A DNA stretch of 64,000 bases from Actinomycetales bacterium (GTDB lineage: Bacteria > Actinomycetota > Actinomycetes > Actinomycetales > Dermatophilaceae): positions 124,001 through 188,000 of the forward strand of contig JADJVX010000018.1 in assembly GCA_016710385.1 (NCBI GenBank), read 5' to 3'. The translations under genes were made by a program, and so were the position numbers. Below, piece after piece: positions 49,837-57,551 of this stretch (position 1 is its first letter; each line of letters starts with the position of its first letter). The notes beneath the pieces were generated by a model. It saw only the letters and a list, made by a program, of their open reading frames with translations, ran no database searches and was not told the DNA's origin.

Positions 49837-51138
49837 TCACGCACCGTCACGGCATACGGTGGCCAGCACGGGGGCGACGATCTCGACCTGCCACCGACGA
49901 GCGCCGAGGGTCGTGAGCGCCTCGGCGAAGGCGGTCTCCGTCAGCTCGAGCGGGGGCGTCCACAGGGCGCGACGCAGAGTGTCGGGGGAGAGCAGGTTCT
50001 CCAGCGGGAGTTGACGGGTGACCGCGAAATCGCCCAACATCGCACGCGCATCGGCCAGCCGGCGGGCCGCGACGGGATCGCGATCCGACCACAGGCGCGG
50101 CGGGGGTGGACCCGTGCTCGGCAGCGTGAGCGGGGGCAAGGCCGTGTCGGGGAGCGCCATGGCCTTCTGGATTGCCTCGACCCAGGCCTTGCTGTGGCGT
50201 GCGGCAGATCGCGCGTGCGATGAGGCCCCGATGGCGGCCGCATCCTTGGGTGGATCGAGCGCGAGCGCCATCAGCGCGGCATCTGGCAGCACCCGGCCTG
50301 GAGAGATGTCCCGCCGCTGGGCGATTCGGTCACGAGCGAGCCATAGCTCGCGCACGACCGCAACGGTGCGCCGACGACGGACCTTGTGCATGCCCGACGT
50401 GCGACGCCACGGGTCGACACGCACCGGCGGCCCCGCGAAGTCGACCAGCGCCGCGAACTCCTGTCGCGCCCAGTCGTCCTTGCCCTGGGCCTGCAGGTCC
50501 GCCGCCAGACGGTCTCGCAATTCGACGAGTACTTCGACGTCAAGTGCGGCATATCGCAGCCAAGGCTCGGGCAGGGGCCGCTTGGACCAGTCGACCGCAG
50601 AGTGTTCCTTGGCCAGCGACAGCCCGAGGTAGTGCTCGACCGACGCGCCCAGGCCCACCCTAGGTAGGCCGGCCAGGCGTGCACCGAGCTCGGTGTCGAA
50701 CAGCGCGGTGGGGTGCAGGCCCACCTCACGCAGGCACGGGAGGTCTTGGGTGGCGGCGTGGAGCACCCACTCGATCCCCGAGATGGCCTCCGCGATCGGG
50801 CCGAGGTCGGGACAGGCGACCGGGTCGACGATCCAGGTGCCGGCACCTTCGCGACGCAGTTGGACCAGATAGGCATGCTGGCCGTAGCGATGTCCGGAGG
50901 CTCGCTCGGCGTCGATCGCCACCGGCCCGGTGCCATCGGCCAGCGCTTGCGCTGCCACCACCAGGGTGCGTTCGTCGGCAACGACGTCCGGTATGCCGTC
51001 TGCGGGAGACAGCAGGGGGGTCGGCGCCGGGGGTTCAGGTCGGGAAGGCGATTCCTGGACGAGGGCCTCTTGACTCTCATCAGGTGCGCGAGTCCGTCCC
51101 CGGTCATCGGGGCCAGTCGGGTGGGCGGAAGGAGTCAC
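49837..51138 (-). CDS. rnd: HRDC-domain ribonuclease D family exonuclease
   Basis: About 433 residues. The DEDDy 3'-5' exonuclease domain has VAIDAERASGHRYGQ (Exo I, D-x-E), VLHAATQDLPCLREVGL (Exo II Asp), FDTELGARLAGLPRVGLG and WLRYAALDVEVLVELRD (Exo III, Tyr-x3-Asp). An HRDC domain follows at about residues 250-330 (DISPGRVLPDAALMALA). Such enzymes trim tRNA and other RNA 3' ends. GTG 51138 overlaps the DUF3000 stop (GTGA) and is the most likely start; the first 50 residues are low-complexity. The rnd-DUF3000 order matches Rv2681-Rv2680. Confidence 0.9.
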   Translation of the reverse strand: MTPSAHPTGPDDRGRTRAPDESQEALVQESPSRPEPPAPTPLLSPADGIPDVVADERTLVVAAQALADGTGPVAIDAERASGHRYGQHAYLVQLRREGAGTWIVDPVACPDLGPIAEAISGIEWVLHAATQDLPCLREVGLHPTALFDTELGARLAGLPRVGLGASVEHYLGLSLAKEHSAVDWSKRPLPEPWLRYAALDVEVLVELRDRLAADLQAQGKDDWARQEFAALVDFAGPPVRVDPWRRTSGMHKVRRRRTVAVVRELWLARDRIAQRRDISPGRVLPDAALMALALDPPKDAAAIGASSHARSAARHSKAWVEAIQKAMALPDTALPPLTLPSTGPPPPRLWSDRDPVAARRLADARAMLGDFAVTRQLPLENLLSPDTLRRALWTPPLELTETAFAEALTTLGARRWQVEIVAPVLATVCRDGA

Positions 51139-51701
51139 CGCCGTGGGCCCGGCAGTGCCACGACTCCGTCGGGCAGGGGTGGCAGGCCGGCCACCTGGCA
51201 GAGTAGATCGGACCAGGCCAAGAGGTGCTCCCCGAGGCGAGCATCCAGCGGGGTCCACGAGGCGCGGACCTCTAGTTCGACGGTGGTCACCCGGTCGGCC
51301 AACCCGCCGAAGCGCTCGGACACCACCCGGGTGACGGTGCCGGCCTCGGCGCAGAAGTCGACGCCGCGGTCCTCGAGCGAGTCGATGAGCCACGACCAGC
51401 CGACTCCGCCCAGCGCCGGGTCACCTGCGACCTCTGGTTCGAGCTCGGCCCGGGCGAAGGTGACCGCCCGCCAGGCGCCCTCCCAGGGTTCTGGACAGGA
51501 TGGGTCGTGCAACAACACGAAGCGACCTGAGGAGAGTTCCTCATCCCCGCCGGCCCCGACGACCTCGGCGGTGAGCGCGACGGCATACGGGGCGATGCGT
51601 TGCGGAGCGGGCACCTCGGTGATCCGCACCTCGGGGCGCATCCGAGCCTCGCGCAGGTCTGCGAGGGCGCGCGCGAAGTCGGCGGCTGCATCCCCGGGCA
51701 T
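51135..51701 (-). CDS. DUF3000 family protein
   Basis: A 188-residue soluble protein conserved in actinobacteria immediately upstream of the RNase D gene. Family features are FARALADLREARMRPEVRI, VPAPQRIAPYAVALTAEV, SSGRFVLLHDPSCPEPWEGAWR and GVGWSWLIDSLEDRGVDFCAEAGTVT. ATG 51701 is used; an in-frame GTG at 51716 lies next to GGAGG but without proper spacing. The function is unknown. The position suggests a connection with RNA processing, which is inference. Confidence 0.87.
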   Translation of the reverse strand: MPGDAAADFARALADLREARMRPEVRITEVPAPQRIAPYAVALTAEVVGAGGDEELSSGRFVLLHDPSCPEPWEGAWRAVTFARAELEPEVAGDPALGGVGWSWLIDSLEDRGVDFCAEAGTVTRVVSERFGGLADRVTTVELEVRASWTPLDARLGEHLLAWSDLLCQVAGLPPLPDGVVALPGPRR

Positions 51702-51853
51702 CGGTCGTCCACGCACCCTCCGAGGGTAAGCGGGGATGGGCGCTGAGCCGGGTGGACGCGCCGGAGGGCGTGCGGAGGTTCCGTGTGCGCCGCCAGGTGA
51801 AGTGCACGCCGGGTGCGCGATGCCGGGCAGCCAGAGCCGTGGTCGGGAGCGGC

Positions 51854-51859
51854 TAGCCT
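51854..51859 (+). promoter_or_regulatory. -10 element TAGCCT of a probable leaderless promoter
   Basis: TAGCCT ends 7 nt before ATG 51867, without an intervening ribosome-binding site. Confidence 0.45.
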
Positions 51860-51866
51860 GGCGCCC

Positions 51867-52703
51867 ATGTCTGCCGTCCTCGCCCTGCTGTCGTCGGTGG
51901 TGTGGGGCAGCAGTGATTTCCTGGCCGGGCTGATCTCTCGCCGGTTTTCCGCTCTCGTGGTCATCGCGTGGTCCCAGACCATTGGCCTGCTCGCGCTCAC
52001 CCCGGTGCTGTTGTGGCGTGGCCCCACTGGCGTCGGAGCCGGTTGGTTGCCGTGGGCGGCCAGCGCGGGTGTCACCGGGGCGGTCGGCTTGTGGGCGTTC
52101 TACGCCGCGCTGGCCAGTGGGACCATGGGGGTCGTCGCCCCGATCGCAGCCACCGGCGCTGGGGTGCCAGTCGTCCTGGGAGTCCTCACCGGAGACCAGC
52201 CCAGCGGCTGGGCCTGGTTCGGCATGGTCCTGGCCGGCGCCGGCGTCGTCGCGGCCAGCGGCCCGGAACTCGGCGGCGGCGCAAAAGGTCGCGCGGTAGC
52301 ACTCGCGGCCGTCGCCGCCGTGGCCTTCGGGCTCACCCTCTTCGCCATCGATCGTGGATCCCGGGTCTCGGTGCTTCACACGCTCTGGGGGATGCGGGCG
52401 ACGAGCGTCAGCGCGTATGCCGTGCTTGCACTCGTCACGCGGTCGCTGGGCGGAGTGACCCGCAAGGTGGTGCCGGCGCTCGCGCTCGTCGGAGTCGCCG
52501 ACCTGGTGGCCAACGGCCTTTTCGCGGTGGCATCGTCCACAGGATTGGTGAGCATCGCCTCGGTGCTCGGGTCGCTCTACCCCGTGGTGACGACCGTGCT
52601 GGCCTGGCTGGTGCTGCACGAGCGCCTGGCCCGGATCCAATACCTCGGCGTTGTCGTCACCCTCGTGGGCACTGTCGTCATCGCCTCAGTCGGCCACTCC
52701 TAG
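51867..52703 (+). CDS. EamA/DMT-superfamily membrane transporter
   Basis: A 278-residue ten-helix permease made of two EamA repeats. The first begins SAVLALLSSVVWGSSDFLAG (residues 2-21) and the second begins near ALAAVAAVAFGLTLFAIDRG. Conserved pieces include GLWAFYAALASGTMGVVAPI and ASVLGSLYPVVTTVLAWLVLHE. The family exports or imports metabolites and amino acids; the substrate is unknown. ATG 51867 follows a TAGCCT box directly. Its TAG stop shares the palindrome CTAG with the stop of the convergent DUF4349 gene (52700-52703). Confidence 0.88.
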   Translation: MSAVLALLSSVVWGSSDFLAGLISRRFSALVVIAWSQTIGLLALTPVLLWRGPTGVGAGWLPWAASAGVTGAVGLWAFYAALASGTMGVVAPIAATGAGVPVVLGVLTGDQPSGWAWFGMVLAGAGVVAASGPELGGGAKGRAVALAAVAAVAFGLTLFAIDRGSRVSVLHTLWGMRATSVSAYAVLALVTRSLGGVTRKVVPALALVGVADLVANGLFAVASSTGLVSIASVLGSLYPVVTTVLAWLVLHERLARIQYLGVVVTLVGTVVIASVGHS

Positions 52704-53809
52704 GACTGGTCCGGAGCGGGTGCCTCAACTGCCGGCCCAGCGCCGCTCGGTGCCGATGCCGGTGCCGATGCCGGCACACTCGGATGAGCTACTGGAGCAC
52801 CCGGGTATGCCGGTTGGGTCTGGTGCGTGGCCGAAGGCGGCGAGACCGTCGATGCCGTGGGCGTCGAACGGCGCGTGCGTAGCCAGCGACGCGAGCGGAG
52901 CACGACCCAGCCGATGATTCCGGCGAGGACCAGGAAGGGCAGGGTCATTCCGAGCAGGGTGAGAACCGCTGTGGCACTGCCGACGAAGGCCCTCCACCCG
53001 GAGGCGAGTCCGGCGAGGAAGCCGCTTTCCGGCTCGGCCGCTACGGCCGCGGCGGGCGAGATCGTCAGGGCGATTGTGGACATCGCCACCTGGTCCGTGA
53101 GCGCCTTGAGGGTGCGTTGCAGCGACTCCAAGTCGGCCTCGCGAGTGGTGAGGGCGGCCTCGAGGTCGACGATCTGGGTGATATTCGTGGTCTGGCTCAT
53201 CAGCGCGCGAACCCGTTCGATGCTCGCCTTGGCGGTGGCGATGCGGCCCTCGGTGTCCGCGAGTGTTGCCGTGACGTCCTCGCTGGTCGACGACCGGCCA
53301 CGGACCTGGCCTAAGGCCGAGATCCCGTCCAGAGCCGCGTCCAGAGATGTCGCGGGCACTGCGAGCGTCATCTCAGCGCCGCCATAACGGGCCGGCGAGG
53401 ATGATGTCGTGGTGGATGAGCCGGCCGCCTGCTCCTGTCGGATGACCTCGGACACGACCCGGCCGCCCAGACCCTGCACAAGGGCCCGCGCCTTCGCCGC
53501 CGTGCCATCTACGGTGTCGGAGACGAGTTGGAGTGAGGCTTTGCGCACCAGGGCCGGGCCGGCCAGCGGCAGCGCGGCTGTCCCGGGCTTCGAGTCGACG
53601 GCACCCTCTTTGGCGGCCGCTTGAGCGTCAGCCGCAGGCGCCGCGAGTCCAGAGTTGGCGTTGGCCCCGGCCGCCGAGCTGGAGGCAGACCCGGCACTGC
53701 CCGAGCAGGCCGTCACTCCGGTGATGAGCGCGATCGCGACAACCAGCCGCAACCCGCGCGAACGGGATAGTGATGAGTGAGTAGCCAAGCCGGGCCTCGG
53801 GCCGAACAT
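52700..53809 (-). CDS. DUF4349 lipoprotein with C-terminal membrane helix
   Basis: A 369-residue envelope protein. The signal peptide ends in a lipobox near ALITGVTACSG, with Cys at about residue 33. A Ser/Ala-rich linker follows. The DUF4349 domain has VRKASLQLVSDTVDGTAAKA and MTLAVPATSLDAALDGISAL, with an antiparallel coiled coil (ATLADTEGRIATAKASIERV; LEAALTTREADLESLQ). One membrane helix (GMTLPFLVLAGIIGWVVL) precedes a Pro/Ala-rich cytoplasmic tail. ATG 53809 is chosen over ATG 53827 because AGGGAG lies 7 nt upstream. Staphylococcal relatives are linked to envelope functions; the role here is unknown. Confidence 0.87.
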   Translation of the reverse strand: MFGPRPGLATHSSLSRSRGLRLVVAIALITGVTACSGSAGSASSSAAGANANSGLAAPAADAQAAAKEGAVDSKPGTAALPLAGPALVRKASLQLVSDTVDGTAAKARALVQGLGGRVVSEVIRQEQAAGSSTTTSSSPARYGGAEMTLAVPATSLDAALDGISALGQVRGRSSTSEDVTATLADTEGRIATAKASIERVRALMSQTTNITQIVDLEAALTTREADLESLQRTLKALTDQVAMSTIALTISPAAAVAAEPESGFLAGLASGWRAFVGSATAVLTLLGMTLPFLVLAGIIGWVVLRSRRWLRTRRSTPTASTVSPPSATHQTQPAYPGAPVAHPSVPASAPASAPSGAGPAVEAPAPDQS

Positions 53810-53895
53810 GAGTGTCTCCCTGGTCATGGGTCCGGATGGACCCCGCTTGCTTGACCAGAGTGGCGAGGCAGCCTTACAGGTTGCTACCGAGGAGA

Positions 53896-53955
53896 TTGCG
53901 ATCCGGACACGACGGTTGCGATCCGGACACGACGGTTGCGATCCGGACACGAGCG
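53896..53955. repeat. Three tandem copies of a 20-bp unit TTGCGATCCGGACACGACGG
   Basis: Copies start at 53896, 53916 and 53936; the first two are identical, and the third changes its last bases (GAGCG for GACGG). A partial TTGCGACC follows. They lie 87 bp upstream of the DUF4349 gene. Each unit has a TCCGGA palindrome, so centres recur every 20 bp, about two helical turns. Confidence 0.88.
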
Positions 53956-54006
53956 TTGCGACCAGAGGCGCAGAGAACCGGATGAGAGGGTCCCGAGGCC
54001 GCTGGC

Positions 54007-54447
54007 TCAGGCGGAGTCGCTCGGACGCAACGTCAAGGACACCGAGTTGATGCAGTAGCGCTGGTCGGTGGGGGTGCCGTAGCCCTCGCCTTCAAAGACA
54101 TGCCCGAGGTGAGATCCGCACGCGGCGCACCGGACTTCCACACGTGGCCGTCCTGGGATGCTCTCATCGGCGAGATACTCGACCCGGTCGCCGGCCAGTG
54201 GCGCGTAGAACGACGGCCAGCCGCAATGCGACTCGAACTTCGTGGTGCTGGTGAAGAGCTCCGTTCCGCAGCCGCGGCAGGTGTACACCCCTTCGGTCGT
54301 GGTGTCGGTGTATTCGCCGGTGAACGGTCGTTCCGTGCCCGACTCGCGCAGCACGTGGTATTCGAGGTCGGACAGCCGCTGGCGCCATTCCGCGGAGGAG
54401 CGGGCGACGGCATACCGGCTGATGTCTGTCGTAGCGGGGGTGTCCAT
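54007..54447 (-). CDS. msrB: Peptide-methionine (R)-S-oxide reductase
   Basis: A 146-residue MsrB that repairs oxidised methionine. Two zinc CxxC pairs are in VYTCRGCGTELF and VRCAACGSHLGHVFEGEGYG. The catalytic Cys is in QRYCINSVSL. The substrate pocket FESHCGWPSFYAP is intact, and its Cys could be the recycling residue. ATG 54447 (MDTPATTDISRYAV) gives the normal length; the frame extends to 54543 but would overlap the divergent gene's start. Confidence 0.94.
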   Translation of the reverse strand: MDTPATTDISRYAVARSSAEWRQRLSDLEYHVLRESGTERPFTGEYTDTTTEGVYTCRGCGTELFTSTTKFESHCGWPSFYAPLAGDRVEYLADESIPGRPRVEVRCAACGSHLGHVFEGEGYGTPTDQRYCINSVSLTLRPSDSA

Positions 54448-54518
54448 GCGTGCGACAACCGGGCGACTGAGGCCCGGATTCCCGGACGAACGTCGGCGGT
54501 GGGCAGGCGGGTGGTGCT

Positions 54519-54524
54519 TAGAGT
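54519..54524 (+). promoter_or_regulatory. -10 element TAGAGT of a probable leaderless promoter
   Basis: TAGAGT ends 6 nt before ATG 54531. No ribosome-binding site or clear -35 box is present. Confidence 0.45.
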
Positions 54525-54530
54525 GACCGC

Positions 54531-55625
54531 ATGGCGGATGCATACGTGGAGTGCCCCACGCCGAGTGGCGGCTCGCGCTCGGTGCGGATCTCGAGCCCGG
54601 ATCGAGTGCTGTGGCCCGCCGAAGGGATCACCAAGCTTGAGCTGGCGACCTACATCCGCGACGTCGGGCCCGCGCTGTTGGAGCGGATCGGCGGACGCCC
54701 GGTCACCTTGCAGCGCTTCCCGACCGGGATCGAGGGGGAGGAGTTCTACTCCAAGAACCCACCGCGCGGCGTGCCCGACTTTGTGCGCACGGTCGTCATG
54801 ACCTACCCCTCCGGGCGCAAACACGTCCAACTGGTCGCGGATGAGGTCGCAACTGCGGTGTGGGCCGTGCAGATGAACACCATCACGCTGCATCCCTGGC
54901 CCGTCACGGTCGGTGCGGACCCTGGCCTGGTCGACCGCCCCGACGAGGTGCGCCTTGACCTCGACCCGCAGCCGGGTCGCGACTTCGCCGATGTCCGCAC
55001 GGCGGCGCACGCGCTGCGCGAGGTCATGGCCGAGGCTGGGTTGACCGGGTTCGTCAAGACGTCCGGAAATCGGGGGGTGCACGTGTTCGCGCCCGTGGAG
55101 CCGGAGTTCGAATTCCTCGACGTGCGACATGGAGTCATTGCGGTGGCGCGCGAGCTCGAGCGACGGCTGCCCGACTTGGTGACGACGGCCTGGTGGAAGG
55201 AAGAGCGCGGGGAGCGGATCTTCCTGGACTACAACCAGGCCTGTCGCGACCGGACCATCGCCTCGGCCTACAGCCCGCGTCCACTACCCGGAGCACCGGT
55301 CTCGATGCCGCTGCGTTGGGAGGATCTCGACGGCTTCGACGCGCGCGACGCGACGGTGCGCTCGGTGCCGGGGCTGCTGGCCGCCCGGCCCGATCCCTGG
55401 GCGGGGTACGCCCTCGCGCGGGCCTCCCTGGCGACTGCGCTGCAGTGGTGGGAGCGCGATGTCGCAGCCGGTCTGCCTGAGCTCGCCTTTCCACCCGACT
55501 ACCCCAAGATGCCGGGGGAGCCCCCGCGCGTGCAGCCGTCGAAGAAGCGCTACGCGGACCAGGACTACACCCCCGGGGGCACCGGGTACCTCCGTGAGCA
55601 CCCGGAGCGCCCGCCGCGGACCTGA
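54531..55625 (+). CDS. LigD-type DNA polymerase/primase (stand-alone PolDom)
   Basis: A 364-residue archaeo-eukaryotic primase-like polymerase, homologous to the polymerase domain of LigD used in bacterial end-joining. Visible: SSPDRVLWPAEGITKLELA near the N-terminus, VRLDLDPQPGRDFADV with the catalytic Asp pair, VKTSGNRGVHVFAPV, and RIFLDYNQACRDRTIASAYS with the third acidic residue. The tail KKRYADQDYTPGG is typical. It is separate from the ligase, which is a different gene convergent to it 9 bp away. No Ku gene is in the window. ATG 54531 follows a TAGAGT box. Confidence 0.9.
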   Translation: MADAYVECPTPSGGSRSVRISSPDRVLWPAEGITKLELATYIRDVGPALLERIGGRPVTLQRFPTGIEGEEFYSKNPPRGVPDFVRTVVMTYPSGRKHVQLVADEVATAVWAVQMNTITLHPWPVTVGADPGLVDRPDEVRLDLDPQPGRDFADVRTAAHALREVMAEAGLTGFVKTSGNRGVHVFAPVEPEFEFLDVRHGVIAVARELERRLPDLVTTAWWKEERGERIFLDYNQACRDRTIASAYSPRPLPGAPVSMPLRWEDLDGFDARDATVRSVPGLLAARPDPWAGYALARASLATALQWWERDVAAGLPELAFPPDYPKMPGEPPRVQPSKKRYADQDYTPGGTGYLREHPERPPRT

Positions 55626-55634
55626 GCGGACCGG

Positions 55635-56699
55635 TCAGTCGGTGAAGACCCTTGCCAGGTCGTATGCCGTGGCCCGGTCGACCTGATCGAGCAGGCAGGA
55701 CGTCGGCTCGCGGTCTGGACGCCACCGCAGGAAGGTCACGGCGTGCCGGAATCGATGGCCCTCCATCTGGTCGAAGGCCACCTCGACCACCCGTTCGGGA
55801 CGCACGGGGATGAACGACGTGTCCTTGGCCGAGGAGAACCGCGAACGGTCGGTGGCCGCATCCGGCACCCGGCCCGCCTCGTCGCGTACGACGAGCGGGG
55901 CGAATTCGTCGATGAGCGCTCGACGGGTCGCCATCGGGAAGGCCGCGATACCTCCGACGGGGATGAGTCGGCCCTCGGCGTCGTAGAGCCCCAGCAGTAG
56001 GGAACCTACGCCCTGCCCGGACGTATGGACTCGGTATCCGAAGACCACGGCGTCGGCGGTGCGCTTGTGCTTCACCTTGAGCATGGTGCGCTTGCCCGGC
56101 GTGTATGCCGTGTCGCGTCCCTTGGCGATGACACCGTCCAAGCCCGCGCCCTCGAAACGCTCGAACCACTCCTGGGCTTGGGCTGGGTCTGTCGTGACTC
56201 GGGTGAGGTGCACGGGGTCCTCATGGGAGAGGTGAGCCAAGACCCGCTCGAGGTGGGCGCGGCGGTGACGGAACGGCATACCGGTGAGGTCGTCGTCACC
56301 GACGGCCAGGACGTCAAACGCGACGAACTCCGCGGGTGTCTGCGCCGACAACAGGCGCACCCGGGATTCGGCCGGGTGGATGCGCTGGGACAGGGCCTCC
56401 CAATTGAGGCGCTCCCGGCCCGGCTCACCGGTGCGCACGACGATCTCGCCATCGATGGCGCAGCGCTCGGGCACCAGACGGCGCAACGCCTCGACGAGTT
56501 CAGGAAAGTAGCGAGTGAGGGGCTTCGACCCCCGGCTGGCCAACTCGATCTCGGGCCCGTCACGCAGCACGATGCACCGGAAGCCGTCCCACTTGGGCTC
56601 GTAGCTCCACCGGTCGTCGTCCGCCACCGGGACGGTCGGCACCGACTTGGCGAGCATCGGGGTGATCGGCAGTTCCAGAGGCAAGCGCATGGACGGCAT
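55635..56699 (-). CDS. ligC: ATP-dependent DNA ligase, LigC-type
   Basis: A 354-residue ligase. The adenylated Lys is in motif I, WSYEPKWDGFRCIVL. RGSKPLTRYFPELVEAL, AIDGEIVV (III), FVAFDVLAVG (IIIa), GLDGVIAKGRDTAYTPGKR (IV) and LKVKHKRTADAVVFGYRV (V) follow. The OB domain ends the protein. It has no nuclease or polymerase domains, unlike LigD, and should act in repair rather than replication. ATG 56699 lies 2 nt beyond the TGA of the RibD-like gene, so the pair is coupled. It is convergent with the LigD-type polymerase gene. Confidence 0.92.
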   Translation of the reverse strand: MPSMRLPLELPITPMLAKSVPTVPVADDDRWSYEPKWDGFRCIVLRDGPEIELASRGSKPLTRYFPELVEALRRLVPERCAIDGEIVVRTGEPGRERLNWEALSQRIHPAESRVRLLSAQTPAEFVAFDVLAVGDDDLTGMPFRHRRAHLERVLAHLSHEDPVHLTRVTTDPAQAQEWFERFEGAGLDGVIAKGRDTAYTPGKRTMLKVKHKRTADAVVFGYRVHTSGQGVGSLLLGLYDAEGRLIPVGGIAAFPMATRRALIDEFAPLVVRDEAGRVPDAATDRSRFSSAKDTSFIPVRPERVVEVAFDQMEGHRFRHAVTFLRWRPDREPTSCLLDQVDRATAYDLARVFTD

Positions 56700-56701
56700 T
56701 G

Positions 56702-57490
56702 TCACCCGAGGTCGGCTGGCCGCAGCCATCGGCCCATGAGGGTGCCGTCATGCTCGAGCAGCAGGCGAGGAGTGAATTCGACGTCGAGATCCGGGCCGTG
56801 GGCGATGCGTGGGTGTAGGCCACCCACGACTTTGGGTGAGAGTGTCACGGCCAGTTCATCGATCAACCCGGCGCTGAGAAGGTCGGCCAACAGGCTCGGG
56901 CCGCCCTCCGCCGCGATCCGGCGCAGTGAGCGTTGGGCCAGTTGTGCGAAGGCGTCTGGCAGGTCGACCTCCGTGTCACCGGCGACGATGACCTGGGCGG
57001 TGCCGAGGCGGTCCTGCAAGAGGCGCCGCGCATCGCTGGCGGCCGGGATGACCACCATGACCGGCCGCTCGACACTGGCGCCATGGATGACCCGGTCCAA
57101 ATGCCGTCCTGAGTTGCTCACCACCACCAGAGTGAGGGGTTCGGGGCGTTCATCGGCGCGTCGCAGCTCGGCCGCCTCACCATCCAGTGAAAGCGGCGAA
57201 TAGCCTTCGGCCCGAACGGTTCCCGCCCCGACCACTACCGCGTCGGCCAGGACTCGGCAGGCGGTGAAGACCACGTGATCAGCTGCCGTGTTGATGGATC
57301 CCGAGAGCCCGTCCCATCCGGTCGCCGCACCATCGACAGTGGTGACCATGACCCCCCTGACCCACCGATCGCGGTGCGGCGGAACGGCATACGACTCGAC
57401 TGCCAGTGCGAGTGGAGTGCGACCCGGTGCGGTGGCCTGCGCCTCGACCCGAGGTTTGGGAGCCGAGATCTTGTCGAAAAGCACTCTCAT
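56702..57490 (-). CDS. RibD C-terminal / dihydrofolate-reductase-like reductase
   Basis: A 262-residue protein of the RibD_C (pyrimidine reductase, DHFR-like) family. NADPH-binding features are VRGVMVTTVDGAATGWDGLSG and LADAVVVGAGTVRAEGYSPL; RIAAEGGPSLLADLLSAGLIDEL is the family's most conserved piece. Stand-alone members occur widely in actinobacteria, and their substrate is often unknown; no rib genes are nearby. ATG 57490 is preceded by a GATAAT box 6 nt upstream, with GGTGG between. The gene is coupled to ligC. Confidence 0.87.
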   Translation of the reverse strand: MRVLFDKISAPKPRVEAQATAPGRTPLALAVESYAVPPHRDRWVRGVMVTTVDGAATGWDGLSGSINTAADHVVFTACRVLADAVVVGAGTVRAEGYSPLSLDGEAAELRRADERPEPLTLVVVSNSGRHLDRVIHGASVERPVMVVIPAASDARRLLQDRLGTAQVIVAGDTEVDLPDAFAQLAQRSLRRIAAEGGPSLLADLLSAGLIDELAVTLSPKVVGGLHPRIAHGPDLDVEFTPRLLLEHDGTLMGRWLRPADLG

Positions 57491-57496
57491 CCACCA

Positions 57497-57502
57497 ATTA
57501 TC
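57497..57502 (-). promoter_or_regulatory. -10 element GATAAT upstream of the RibD-like gene
   Basis: On the minus strand GATAAT ends 6 nt before ATG 57490, which suggests a leaderless or nearly leaderless transcript. Confidence 0.45.
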
Positions 57503-57551
57503 GGCCGTTCGATCCACCGCGGCCACGCTGTCGTGGGGCAGGATGTGCGCC

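Noticed and set aside
53896..53955. A CRISPR array
   Set aside because: The 20-bp units are directly adjacent with no spacers, and no cas genes are near.
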